The notes: generated from the sequence alone by a model not told the origin. A DNA stretch of 64,000 bases from Atkinsonella hypoxylon (GCA_000729835.1 JFHB01000019.1:62001-126000), one strand, 5' to 3'; numbered from the stretch's first letter, positions 42,806 to 54,595 are shown. Made by a program: numbers and translations.

Positions 42806-44387
42806 ATGAAGTCCTCATCGATTGCATTGGCCGCTCTGGCCATTGTGACTGGCGCTGTGGCTGCTACTACGTCTAAAACTACAGATGCACAATCGACGCT
42901 GTTCAAGCCGCCGCAAGTCTTCAAGAACGCCAATCTGGTCCATATAATCTCATTGGAGAAGAACTATGTCAAAGAGCAGATCAATGTCCTCGTTGAGAAC
43001 ATTTCCAAGGAGCCACAGCAGGAGTATTACCTACCATTTACTTTCGACCAGATGGCTCGCGTCGGCGGGTTCGAGGTTAAGGATCGCAAAGATGACAGCG
43101 CTGGTCCCTTCCTCTCAGAACCAGCTGAGTACGACCCAAAGAGGTTGGTTGAGCTTTCATCAAATGTAACTTTATTTTTTATATATCTAATTATTGCGAT
43201 TCAGCGACACTCAATACTTTCGAATTACTTTTCCTGCCCCTCTCAAAGCTGGCGGTCAACAGACTCTTGGTATCTCATTCTTTTATGTAAAGGCATATCG
43301 TCCCCTACCTGCCGCAATCGAGCAGGAGGAGAAACAATTCTTGGTCTATGACTTTTCGATCTACGCCCCATCCGCGTACAGCACCTCGAAACAGAAGACC
43401 GAGATCAAGGCTGCGTCCTCGTCGATTCCTGATTATACCAAGACCATGGAGGGCAACGAGGAGATGCCTCAGAAGCAGGGAGCTAAGCTCACCTACGGTC
43501 CCTTTGGTGAGAAGCCCGCCGGAGCTGTGTCACCCGCCCGGGTTCGGTTCGAATTTACGAAGCCCGTCACCCACGTTTCCACTCTGGACCGCGATATTGA
43601 GGTGAGCCACTGGGGCGGCAACATTGCCTTCGAGGAGCGATACGCCCTGCAACACCTCGGTGCAAACTTATCCGTCCCTTTCAATCGAGTCAACTTTGCT
43701 CGGTCAGCCTACTTAAGCCCAGCCACAATGGCTCTGAAGGAGCTACGTGTTCCCCTCCAGGTTGGAAGTGTTGACCCTTATTTCACCGACGTCATTGGGA
43801 ATGTGTCCACGTCCAGATTTCGAAGCAATAAGCGGGAGGCTCTACTTGAGCTCAAGCCTCGGTATCCCATTTATGGCGGCTGGAAATATCCCTTCACGAT
43901 TGGATGGAACACGGACACTGCCAATGTCCTGCGTCAGACTGCTACTGGGGGATATGTCCTCAAGGTCCCTTTCATCGACGGCCCCAGGCAGGTGGAAGGA
44001 GTTGAGTACGGACAGGTCAACATTCGTATCCTTCTCCCCGAGGGTGCTCGGTACGTTGTGCTGTTCACTATAGCTATGCATGGTTGTTTCCCGCTAACGG
44101 TCTTGAACAGTAATGTCAAATATTCTACAGGGGTTCCAGAGTCTTCAATCGTGGAGACCTCAGTGAGTATACACAAGACATATCTCGATACACTGGGCCG
44201 CACATGCGTTACCATCAGGGCACGCAATCTGGTGGACGAGTTCAGAGACCGAGATGTCATCATCTCCTACGAGACCTCATTGATCGATATGCTGCGAAAG
44301 CCCTTCATCGTGTTCGGAAGTATGATGGTTGTGTATGCCGCTGCCTGGGCAGTAGGCAAAGTCGAGGTTGGATTTGCCAAGAGTTGA
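42806..44387 (+). CDS. OST1: Oligosaccharyltransferase subunit Ost1 (ribophorin I)
   Basis: Three exons, 42806-43143, 43205-44050 and 44111-44387, give 486 residues. It is a subunit of the ER complex that transfers glycan to asparagine. The start MKSSSIALAALAIVTGAVAA is a signal peptide; an upstream in-frame ATG (42767) would put residues ahead of it and is not used. The luminal ribophorin I domain includes FKPPQVFKNANLVHIISLEK, LPFTFDQMARVGGFEVKDRK, DTQYFRITFPAPLKAGGQQT and VTHVSTLDRDIEVSHWGGNI. One C-terminal membrane helix (KPFIVFGSMMVVYAAAWAVG) ends the protein. Intron 2 (44051-44110) is 60 nt and has no in-frame stop, so its retention would add 20 residues silently; the family match requires splicing. 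Confidence 0.93.
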
Positions 44388-45072
44388 AGAAAAGACTGGA
44401 CAGTATGCATAGTTGATCCGGCATTATGAGGCAAGCAGTCTCAAAGAAAATTGTCATTGTGGAAACCAGCCGAAAATCGTGGGAATTACTATAGATGTTT
44501 CATTTATGGGCGTTTGAAATACAAAAAGCTTGCACGATAGGGGAGACTTGGCAGTTCTTATGACGTACACTTCTCATGTCTCACTCCTTCGAACCAAGTC
44601 AAACAGAATCAATTGATGGCTGTGACGCAGCCCAAGCAGCCTACCTAGTAAGCAGCCAGGCACGTGGCCATAAATAGTTCATGCAATCCAGGCTAGGTGG
44701 GGCGCACATACTCATGGTTTGTACTCTCGGGTCGGGTCGTATTAGGTATTAGGCCCCAAGCAGTTTGACCGAGGCGGCGCAGAGTGAGGCGGCGCAGACC
44801 AAGGCCGAATCATGCAATGCACAGCAGCACAGGCATAGCATAGCCGCGCAGAAATGCGATGGGTAGTTAGCCAAGTCCTTGGCTTACGCTTCTTGATCAT
44901 GGTCAGCGTCTGGGTATAAGATGTCAAGGGTCCCTCCGTGATTCTCCCTGTCATCTTTCCCGCCGTATTCGACCTCATCTCCATCAGTCGTCGCAAGTGT
45001 GATTGTCCTATTCGAACAAAAAAGTCTGCACGACCTTATTGAGCGATAACTCGTACTTGCTACACCGTCACA
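44388..45072. other. Spacer OST1 / His-rich gene
   Basis: 685 nt, gene-free; contains a GGCGGCGCAGA direct repeat near 44773-44797. Confidence 0.55.
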
Positions 45073-45330
45073 ATGTGTTTCGGGGGCGGGCCAAACAAAA
45101 AGTACTATTACGAGGAGGTGATCATTCCTGCCAGACGTTACCATGGGCATCACCACCACCATCATCACCACCACCGTTCCCCGAGAGCAAGCTACACGAG
45201 CGTCACGAGGCAGACGTACAGAGAGAGCCCGCGAGTGAGCACCTCGTACAGTCGCCCCGTCTCCGGCACAATTGACTATGATGGGGCACCGCCGGTGGTA
45301 TACCAACCTGCACCTCGACGCAGGTACTAA
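45073..45330 (+). CDS. Small His-, Tyr- and Arg-rich protein
   Basis: Single exon, 85 residues, starting MCFGGGPNKKYYYEEVIIPA and containing nine consecutive His, then many Ser/Arg/Tyr and the end PAPRRRY. No domain, signal peptide or membrane segment. MCFG-type small proteins with a histidine tract occur in other filamentous ascomycetes as far as I recall, which is why I call it rather than the longer overlapping minus-strand frame (44884-45306). Cys2 next to Gly-rich sequence could be lipidated; the His run could bind metal. Function unknown. Confidence 0.7.
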   Translation: MCFGGGPNKKYYYEEVIIPARRYHGHHHHHHHHHRSPRASYTSVTRQTYRESPRVSTSYSRPVSGTIDYDGAPPVVYQPAPRRRY

Positions 45331-47096
45331 TTAAGCTCTCCATGGACGAAAGAATATCATACCAAATAATACCAGACTGAACATTTCGTCAAGGTATACC
45401 GTCCAAGGGGAGGGGTTCTTTTGTTTTGGCAAACTGGGAAGTGCCGGTGTACCTCGGATAGGCCGGCGGAAGGGTAGACTTGTTCGCACGTCTCGACGTC
45501 GAATTCAAGGCTGTATAGTGCTACTTTATGGTGTTCTGTGTTGTACGGGATGCGGAATGATTCAAACAATTTGCTTCATGATTTAATGTAGCGGTGTAAT
45601 CGGGTTTCTGGGTTTCTGGGGATATCAGCTTGGATTGGGTGGCCTTTTTCTGCTTTAGTCACATTGATACATACAATGTATGCTGCGGCATGACCCGCGA
45701 CATGGTTATGAGGTAGATGATGGAGTGCTGTAATGACTAATACATTCTTGGCAGTTAGTCTGGTTCCCTGTATCCCGAACCCATGCAAAGCTTGTTGATG
45801 TTCACTGTGATTGTGATTTTCCTGCGAAATCATTATCGGTCTTGGCCGTGCCTCACGAGGCGCATGGCGTAACTAACGTCATGGCTTGAAGAAGGCCCCC
45901 CACGAACGAAGTGGGCAACCGTCGGATGCTGACTGGCTGATGGGCCAATCGACTAACCCAAGAGACAAAGTACAAAGTACATAGTTAGGGTAACTACCTT
46001 TCTGATGCACGTAAAGTAAGTACAGAGTACCTAGGCACCTACTTAGCTATGTAGGAACTTGTAGTTGTTGACGTCTTGAGGAGCGATTAAGATAGGATAT
46101 AGAGGCTGTTTTGGATTTTGGAAAGGGAAATCCCGAGTAATCTATACTTTAAGTAGTATCAACAGTCCATCTCTTCGTAATGTAGATACCGCGAGTGAAC
46201 TGGCCTGGCCACGTTTCTCGTCGCAAAATATGAAGCCGGCAACATTGGCTGTTGATTGCGCGCATTATAGTGGGGGGTGGCGGCGTGGTTCAGCCACGAA
46301 GACTCAAATCGGAGTCAAACATAGGAGCTGGGAGCTGGCAGCTGTTAGTGGATGACATCATGGAGCATTCCGCCGTCGCGTCGGCGTCATTCTCTCTGCG
46401 TGCCCACTTACTAGACCGCAGTCGAGACATTAAAGCTTCCTGCAGCGCTTGGCGAAATGCTTGTGAGATGAATGCGTAGCTGTTCGTAATTCCTTCGTTC
46501 CTTATCACGGGGCCCTTTCTCTATTCATCTCTCCAGTCGGCGCGGATCAGGTCAAGACATCCATCTTGCAGACAAGCTAGATAAGCTTGACGAATTTCGA
46601 TCCGCTCTGCTCTCGCTCTTCCGTGTACATTTGTTTGTCTTAACGATTTTCGAGGTGTACCACTCCCATCGTGCCGAAAATTTCTTAAACACCTGCTTGC
46701 GCCCTGCTCCGGCTCGTCCATGGTTGATCCTCCCCGCTTCTTGATGCTTCACATACCCATACCTGTACCCATATTCAGAGCTGCTACTTTTCGAGTGTAA
46801 TCGCTGGGTTTTTTAGTCCAAATCGAGATCCCATAGTAACCAGGATTGAGTAAGTCTGCAACTTGCGAGATATTCCGCACATCCCTTGTACGCGCGGGCG
46901 GGAGGCCGTCAATATGGGCGGCGGATGCGGAAAGCTCATGCCGGGTCATCTGCTCTGTAACCTCAATTTGAAAATGGAGTGGCAAAACTAACAAACAGGA
47001 AAGCATATTCTGTCACGTACACACCAGTATTTCCTCGCGGCCCACGGAAGCTTCGACCGCTTTTGTTTTGTGAGAGGATATCAGGAAGCCGCCACT
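45331..47096. other. Spacer and PIL1 promoter
   Basis: 1.77 kb without a supported gene. A TACCTAGGCACCTACTTAG string near 46027 resembles the CCTAGGTACCT motif seen elsewhere. The promoter and leader of PIL1 occupy the right part. Confidence 0.55.
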
Positions 47097-48251
47097 ATGT
47101 GAGTAATTCAGCCGTGTTATAGTGTCTTGCTCCTTAGCAAAGCTTGAAAAACTTGTTTTCACATTTTTTATTTCCTCCTATGCTTTTTTTCTGCAAAAAT
47201 TTCTGCGCAATGTCCCGGTCAAGCTTCGATAGTTCGGTTCTGCAGCTTGCTCCAGGTCACATACGATACGCTCCGGTCGAATCGATAACTAACAGCATTT
47301 CTACATACAGGAATCGCGCGCTTTCAATTCGCTCTGGCGGCAAATCCAATAAAGGCAGTTATGGTAACCAACTGCCAAGCTTTTCTTTCAATTCGCTGCG
47401 TGGCCAAACCCAGCCAGAGCTATCACGCAAACTGTTCAAGCTGATCAAGTCGGAGAATAACCTCATCAACGCTCACGAAGCCGCTGGTCGTGAGCGCATC
47501 AACATCGCGACACAGCTCTCTGAATGGGGTGAGCACACTGGCGACGATGCCATTAGCGATATTTCGGATAAGGTTGGTGTGATCTTGAGCGAGATTGGCG
47601 AGCAAGAAGATACGTACGCCCACTCCCTGGACGATTCACGAGGCCGCTTGAAGTCAATTCGCAACACAGAGAAGAGCGTGCAGCCTAGTCGTGATGGCAA
47701 GGCAAAGATTGCCGACGAGATCGCGAAGCTCAAGATGAAGGAGCCTGAGAGTGCTCGCTTAGTTGTCTTGGAACAGGAACTTGTTCGCGCGGAGGCCGAG
47801 AATCTGGTCGCTGAGGCACAGCTGACCAACGTCGTAAGTTTTCTACGAGGCAGATACTCGTCCTAATCTCAACTTCACTTGCTGTCGGCGGACACGCTAA
47901 CTTAGTCGACAGACTCGTCAAAAGCTCAAGGAAGCCTACGATGCGGAGTTCCTTGCTACCATTGAGCGTGCTGAGAAGCAAATAATCCTTGCTAAGCATG
48001 GTCGCCGTCTACTCTCTCTGCTGGATGATACGCCAGTTGTACCTGGCGACACTCGACCCCAATATTCCGAGGGCAGCCAAGCTCGCCAAATCTTGAACGA
48101 CTGTGAGGATGACCTTCGAGATTGGCGTCCGGAACACGAGGAACACGACGTCCCCGTTGAGCAGGCAGCTCTTCTCAAAGAGAAACAGTCCTCCGTCGAC
48201 ACAGAGCCTGCCACCAAGCAATCTGAGACGGAAGCCACAGTAGTCGGTTGA
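47097..48251 (+). CDS. PIL1: Eisosome core protein Pil1/PilA
   Basis: Three coding exons: 47097-47098 (only AT of the start codon), 47311-47833 and 47913-48251; 287 residues. Splicing of the 212-nt first intron (GTGAGT at 47099, ACTAAC branch site, ATACAG at 47310) builds the ATG and gives MNRALSIRSGG, which is the family N-terminus. The BAR-type lipid-binding domain follows: LPSFSFNSLRGQTQPELSRK, LFKLIKSENNLINAHEAAGR, KVGVILSEIGEQEDTYAHSL, NTEKSVQPSRDGKAKIADEI and VVLEQELVRAEAENLVAEAQ. Pil1 scaffolds furrow-like eisosomes at the plasma membrane. An alternative without the intron would start at 47180 or 47210 and add 43 or 33 unrelated residues. The C-terminal tail is acidic and variable. Confidence 0.92.
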
Positions 48252-50141
48252 GGAGCCGAGGTTTCGAAGGTTATCAGAGTTGAAGTAAACAACATTTATT
48301 ATGCTGGGATCTGCGATGACGTTGACTTGGCTTACTTCATGTTCGTGATTGGGTCGCGGTCCGTTGGGTCACACGGGAGGATGTTTCCTAATGATATCAA
48401 GTCTACAATAGTTATGTTCAAATCCTACTCGAATTCGCTACATCTTGAGAAGACTCTCCGCCACGTTAATGTTGGTCGGTCAAAGAACGTGTTACCACCA
48501 AGGCAGCTTTTCTCCATTTATCATGAGCAAGAATTTAGGTTGTGTCAATGCGGTGTAGAAAATCCGCCACTGATCGTGAAATCCATAGCTTTGTAGTCTC
48601 ATTGGCAAGCCAACTCGAGAATTTACTGCTTTGCCAAGTACCTACGCAGTTTCAGATGCGTTGCAAAAGTTGAGTCATGTTGGGCTTTGCCTCGTTGCCG
48701 CGGGTAGCATGAGCAATGCCACCCGCGCGACGTCCATCACCCTAGTATTCTCTCCGGAAAGTCATCTAACGCACCGCCCGGTCGTTACTTCAACCATCAA
48801 AGCATGTTCTAACGCGATCGAGCACCCCTTTTCAATGCGGCACGACTCTTGAGAACGGAAGTCACAGACACGGAGGGTCGCTTTTGATGGTACCATGATA
48901 CCAACAGTTGGACCTCGCTCTGGGTCGCAAATTAGCTACTGGCCAGACGTATTCCTAAGGTCTCATTATGGGGTTGAAGCTTAAAGGAGATCATTTCGTG
49001 ATTCCTAAATTTTCGGAGTTGATGGTTCGGAGCAGGAGTTCAGCGGCACGAAATATGGAGCTGTTGGTTAGTTGTTGATCATCTGATTACACGTGATAAG
49101 CGGGCTCGCTCGCTCCTTATGACGTTCAAGGGTGTCGGGTTCGGAGAATAGCCGCCGACTTGGTCGAGAATGAAACCGTGGTTGATCTTGCGATGAAGCC
49201 TGCATGACACTCATACAAACAGGAATTGCCAATGTCCATGTGTCCCTGTGTCCCTGTGTCCATGTGTCCATGGAAGTTGTCAGTGCGGGTCAGTCAAGCA
49301 GAGAGATCGGCGCCAAGATAACGGCAGAGACAGCGGATTATGGCGCCGAGGCCTGTAATAGTTAGTATAGTAACCCACCCTGACCCCTATTTTTCCCCTT
49401 GTGTGCCTCAGCCTCACCTCGACGGTAGCGCCAGGCTCGAAGATAGCTGCTCCTGCTCAGAGTCAGTCGTGCTCGGTACCCGGTATTGGCGAGAATAGCC
49501 TCGGCCTGCTCCGGCCATTCCCCCAAGACAGACAGACGAAGCAGATGATAAAGACTGCCGCATCCTGCCTGTCGCGGCTGCGCTCGTCTTGCCTCCCCTT
49601 TCGTCACCCAGGGGATCGAGGCCTAATCCATGCTCTGTCAACGCGGACGACTCCAAGACCTTGCATGACCGCAAATTCTGTCTCGATCTTCCCCCTTGGC
49701 CAATCACAGCTTCGTCGCATTGCATACAACTTCAATTGCTCGGCCTGTCGACGAGCAAGAGCTTCGGCTTCAGCAGCTTTAGCATCGTCGGGCAACTGGC
49801 CGCGGACGAAGATTCTGCCCACGAGCGCGTCTGCTGCTCCTAGTCGTATTCCCGCGCAGAGGGCACCTGGACCTGCAGCTGCAGCTACTGGCCCGTCGCC
49901 CGTTTGTCCCGCAGTCCAGGCCGTCGCGGCCTCCTCTGGCTTCCATATGGGTCTACCTGCCCCGCCCCCTCCATCCTCCCATCCCCATCCCCAACCCCAA
50001 CCCCAGCCCGTCACCTCATCCACCGTCTGGTCACAGCGGACTGCACAACTTGCTCGTCATTTCTCAGCGTGCCCTGCCCAAACTTTTCATTTTACACATC
50101 CTTCTTACTCGCAATTGCCTCGTCCTTCTAGATTACGCGAC
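48252..50141. other. Spacer and pyrophosphatase leader
   Basis: 1.9 kb. No separate gene is supported. An eight-base tandem repeat lies at about 49235-49271. From 49401 to the pyrophosphatase ATG the frame of that gene stays open (see findings). A CCCCAACCCCATC-type run near 49975-50010 makes the opposite strand encode GW repeats. Confidence 0.55.
49235..49271. repeat. Octanucleotide tandem repeat TGTGTCCM
   Basis: About four and a half copies of an 8-nt unit alternating TGTCCATG and TGTCCCTG. Small and without visible function. Confidence 0.8.
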
Positions 50142-51432
50142 ATGGCCTCCGCGTCTCCGTTCAAGCTTCGCAAGGTTGCTGCTCCTAACACCTTGGAGCA
50201 CCGCGTCTACATCGAGAAGGATGCCGTCCCCGTCTCTCCATTTCACGACATTCCTCTATATGCCAACCAGGATCAGACCATTCTGAACATGGTTGTCGAA
50301 ATTCCTCGATGGACCAATGCTAAGCTTGAGGTACGTTCGCATCCAGAGGCACGACTTACTATTCACATTCTGCAAGAATGATTCTCTTTGCTGAGGAATA
50401 TCCTCACTTTATTCCCGTTTTCATCTCTTTGCTTCAGACCTTACTGCCGGTCGGCAGACATGCAGGCTTGTTGGCCTCTCTTTTTGCTCCTCGCCTCTTC
50501 GTCGTTCTACTTTTCGTTTACACATCGCGAAAGTGTTTGCTAACAAATTTTATGCAACCAGATCTCCAAGGAGGAGCTTCTCAATCCTATCAAGCAGGAC
50601 GTCAAGAAGGGCAAGCTTCGATATGTTCGCAACTGCTTTCCCCACAAGGGCTACCTGTGGAATTATGGAGCCTTTCCTCAGGTACGTCTAGATAAAACGT
50701 GTCAATCTCTCTTTAGTTCCCTTGTTAATTGACTATACTCCAGACCTGGGAAGACCCCAACGTCGTCCACCCTGAGACCAAGGCCAAGGGTGACAATGAC
50801 CCTCTCGACGTTTGCGAGATCGGCGAGCTGGTCGGTTATACTGGACAGGTTAAGCAGGTCAAGGTCCTCGGTGTCATGGCTCTTCTCGACGAAGAGGAGA
50901 CTGACTGGAAGGTCATTGTCATTGACGTGAACGACCCGCTTGCCCCTAAACTCAACGACATCGAGGATGTTGAGCGCCACCTGCCAGGTCTTCTGCGAGC
51001 CACTAATGAGTGGTTTCGTATTTACAAGATTCCTGACGGCAAGCCCGAGAATCAGTTTGCATTCACGGGCGAGTGCAAGAACAAGAGGTATGCATCCTTG
51101 ACAGCGAGATCAAGCACTGCTCATGAGACTAACAATATTGTGTAGCTATGCCATGGATGTTGTCCGTGAGTGCGCCGAGGCTTGGGAGCGTCTTATTACT
51201 GGTAAAACTCCCGCCAACGGTGTCTCCATGTATGTGTTTATTGTACATTTACAATCCCACATTCTGCTTCTATTCTAATGTCTATCCTAGTGCCAACACT
51301 ACCGTCTCTCACTCAGCGGACCGCCTCAACCCCGACCAGCTGCCTCCTCTCCCCCCTCACCAGGATCTCCCTGCTGAGAAGATTGACAGCTCGATTGACA
51401 AGTGGTTCTTCATTAGCGGTGCATCTGCTTAA
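50142..51432 (+). CDS. IPP1: Inorganic pyrophosphatase
   Basis: Five exons: 50142-50330, 50562-50681, 50744-51087, 51146-51229 and 51291-51432; 879 nt, 292 residues, close to yeast Ipp1. It hydrolyses pyrophosphate to phosphate and drives biosynthesis. The family I signature DNDPLDV is intact (~120), with Lys/Arg/Tyr active-site residues in KKGKLRYVRNCFPHKGYLWN and ETDWKVIVIDVNDPLAPKLN and WFRIYKIPDGKPENQFAF. Intron 1 is long (231 nt). The start MASASPFKLRKVAAPNTLEH is conserved. The same frame is open for a further ~740 nt upstream, with in-frame ATGs at 49545 and 49665, so a longer isoform is possible. It converges with mL53. Confidence 0.95.
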
Positions 51433-51677
51433 GCTCGCACTCTGTCAAATGGAGACGACCAACTCATGAGTAATATGAACTCGGTAAAACGAAAGCAATG
51501 TAGTTAGTCAACGTCATAAGGTGATCTGGAAGATGCAAAAAGTAGTCCCTTCATTGTCTACGTAATATTGTACAATTCGATTCGTGCCATTCCCCGTGTC
51601 TCTGGTATTCTATTCTGCTCGAGTAAAATGAAACGCCGTAAATGCACACCAAATAGCTATCGGAGGAATGTGGTAAT

Positions 51678-52027
51678 TCATTCCGCTAGATCGGCCGCCT
51701 TCTGCAGCTGTCGGGAATGCCGGTCAACCTCCTCGACAAGGCTCTTGATGTTGTTCTTGCCGCAATCGAACATTAGCTCCTTGCCGTCCTCTGCCATCTG
51801 TTAGCCGCCAGGTTTGTGTCACTCAGTGGGAGTATCCGCCTCGTACTGAATTTGACCTTCAATGAGCTCGGTTCAGTTGCCCCCCGAGGGAGAACTGTGG
51901 TGTGTATCGATGTGCCATTGGCGCGAGCATTAGGGGGTAGATAGGTAAGGAAGAGTCGGGCAGGTTTGGCGCAAGCAGAAAAGGGGTTGAATTTGACCGA
52001 GATCTCGGTCATAAACTTGGTGATCAT
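51678..52027 (-). CDS. Mitochondrial large-subunit ribosomal protein mL53
   Basis: Two exons, 52027-51847 and 51790-51678 (56-nt intron), give 97 residues, the size of yeast Mrpl44. The protein reads MITKFMTEISVKFNPFSACA, LFLTYLPPNARANGTSIHTT and, after the junction, KFKDGKELMFDCGKNNIKSL then VEEVDRHSRQLQKAADL. The acceptor was chosen because only GATGGCAG followed by AGGACGGC restores this conserved KDGKE stretch. mL53 is a thioredoxin-like protein on the mitoribosome near the L7/L12 stalk base. No cleavable presequence is obvious, as is usual for the family. It converges with pyrophosphatase. Confidence 0.92.
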
Positions 52028-53323
52028 GGTCTAGGAGCGAGATAGCTTGCAGTACGACACCAGTATAAAATTTCAGGACAGGACAAATGAGATCGCAATT
52101 AATGCGACGATGATTTGATCTCACGGGCATAATTTCTACAAACCACTGTTGCGCCCGAGGCTGGCAAATTGACGTCACGTGTTCCGGTGAATGACCTTCA
52201 GGCAGAGTGGCGCACACACAAAATCAAAAGCTACCTCGCTCTCGTTCTTCGCTCTTTTCCCTTCCCCAAGCATCACCCTCTGAGAAAGGCCACGCTTCCA
52301 TGCTTACAAACTGAGATTCTTTTTCCTTTTCATATCCTTATGAAATTCTTGAATCTCAAAAAAAATCCCTCGTCTTCAGCAATGAAGAGTCTGGGAGATA
52401 CTCTTGCATGTGAGAAATTCGGAGAAGCCTCTTCAAAGATCTTAGATCCCTCGGGTCTCTGATCAACCGCTGTCACTTTTCAACTCCCTCCTCTTACCCC
52501 GCCCTCGGACGAGGTAAGACGGTGTGAGCAAGAAGCGGACGGGTCTGCCCGTGAGGGCCCGGCGTCAATCGACGTCCGCAGTTGGCATCAGAAATAACAG
52601 GGTGCCCTGAGATGGATGTCTTTTCATCCTTCTTCTGGGGTTTTGCCCTATGGGAAGCCACTGCGAAGATTGTGTGATGAACACTTGAGTGCGATGCGTG
52701 GCGTAGTATTTGAAACTGCAATTCGATTCCGATTATTCTTCTTGGAGGGTGATGCTTCAATTTTTTTTTTCTCTTTCAGGTATGTTTGTTGCTTTCTTTG
52801 AGAAAAGGGACGTGCTAATTTTTGGTTTGGCTTCGGTCCATCATGTGGCCGCAGCAGGATGGGGCAAGGTGTGGGATGTTGGAACGGGGGAAACAGAATT
52901 TGGGATATAAGGGTTGGGGCAATTGATTGATGTGATGGAATTGAGAAGTTCGTGCTCCTGGGATGTGATGTAGTAGTGCTGTTGTCTGACGCTAAGGCTG
53001 TAACCTGCCTGGCTTAATAGTGATCAGTCAATTTACACTCCGCTAACACCACCTGTTTACCTTGCTTCCTCATTCTTGACAGCCCGTATTATAATTGAAA
53101 CATGAGGCCCTTCTGTTTGATTGAAATTTATAGCAACAGCCTTATGGTTGGATATCCTCATCAGCTTTTACAGTGGGGCCAACCAACGAATACAGGCGGC
53201 CCTCCCTATGCAGTTTCGGCCAATTGTCTCCAAAAGCTTCACCGAAATCAACCGACGTCATTTCGTACTGCGCAACGTCCTTATGTCGACAGTTCATCAA
53301 GGCTCGGCTGACCAAAAGTTCAA
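52028..53323. other. Divergent spacer mL53 / SEC20
   Basis: 1.3 kb with no supported gene. Frames such as 52169-52462 and 53102-53354 have no family features and overlap other frames. It is likely to be promoters and leaders. Confidence 0.55.
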
Positions 53324-54595
53324 ATGTCTCTCCAGGGGCTGGAAGAGCGCCTGACTGCTCTGCAGGAGACCACTACGCAGCTGCGGGAGCTGATTGATCG
53401 ATTGGCCAACTTCGAATTCCACCCTGGCGCCACGCCGCAAGAAACCGACGATGAGAAGAGCGTCAGCGGTGAACTAGGCGCAGAAATTGGCCAAATTCTA
53501 CGAAACGGCCTTGAAGAACAGGAACTGCTTTTGGAGGAGGTCAATTTTGTGCGGCCAGAGGGGACAAAGAAGGCGAGGTTAAGGGAGGGCGTCGAAAGGC
53601 TAGGCACTGAACTGGTCAGGTAAGGAGACATCTGCAGCAAGCTTTTGGTGTTTTATCCGAGAATCTCAGTCACTAATATATGGTAAAGCTGCCGCAGTCA
53701 CTTTCGAAAAGCAAGGTCATCCGTTCGGAACCGCCTCGTAGAAGCACGTAAGCTCGAAAGACAGCTCCTCATCCAGTCCTATTCGCTCCCCGTCCCCGAA
53801 GCAACTTCCCCGCCCGCAGGGGCCGAAGCAGAAGCTCCAGCTCCGGTGTTTCGACCCCAGCGACACATTCAACAAGCGCACCACCAGTCAAGCCTATCAG
53901 ACAAAGACCAGCACACAGTCGGGGCAAGCAGCAACGTTACGGACGCGCTTCGAAGAACACATGATCTCATCGCGGCGGAACTATATCGGAGTGAGTACGC
54001 GCATCAGACGCTGACGGAATCGTCGGCTGCGCTGAAGCAGCTCAATGAATCGTACAGCTCGCTGGACTCCATGCTTGCCAGCTCGCGAGATTTGCTGGGG
54101 ACGCTACTGCGCTCTCAGAAGAGCGACACGTGGTACTTGCAGACTGCTTTGTACATGCTGATGGTCACGGGAGCATGGCTGCTCTTCAGGCGACTCCTCT
54201 ATGGCCCGTTGTGGTGGCTGGTATGGCTCCCGCTCAGGATTCTGTTCGGCGTCGGTTCGAAAGCCGGCGGGGCGGTGATGTACCGATCAGGACCTGGACA
54301 TGCAGAAATGCCCGGCGTTGGCGGCAATGAAAAGGTCTCAGTCGATGGCCTGCCGGATGAAGATCTTCCTACTGCGAATGTGGTGCAAATGGAGATGGGG
54401 CAACTGGGTGCAGATCCGGACTCTATGATGGAAAAGGTTGCAAAGGTTGTGGACGCTGCGAATGCGGCCGATGAGCTTGGGAACATGGGTGACGCGGCTG
54501 ATGGCGAGCCAGACGAGCAGCCTAGAAACCCGAAGAAGCGGATGTGGGAGGAGGCTGAAGTTGTTCAAGATACACAGCGCCGAGACGAGCTGTAG
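53324..54595 (+). CDS. SEC20: SNARE protein Sec20
   Basis: Two exons, 53324-53619 and 53689-54595, give 400 residues. Sec20 is the Qb-like SNARE of the ER that receives COPI vesicles, with Ufe1, Use1 and Sec22. The N-terminal part is helical (LEERLTALQETTTQLRELID). The SNARE-like Sec20 domain is at about 195-275: ALRRTHDLIAAELYRSEYAH, LTESSAALKQLNESYSSLDS and MLASSRDLLGTLLRSQKSDT. It is followed by the membrane segment WYLQTALYMLMVTGAWLLFR. A tail of ~100 residues after the membrane helix would lie in the ER lumen; yeast Sec20 has HDEL at its end, but this protein ends RRDEL, a plausible ER-retrieval-like signal. Converges with MDE1. Confidence 0.9.

Noticed and set aside
44884..45306. 140-codon minus frame antisense to the His-rich gene
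   Set aside because: Its composition follows from the CAC/CAT run on the other strand; the plus frame is the more protein-like.
49604..50023. 139-codon minus frame with GW repeats
   Set aside because: Product of the CCCCAAC/CCCCATC simple repeat; no family match.
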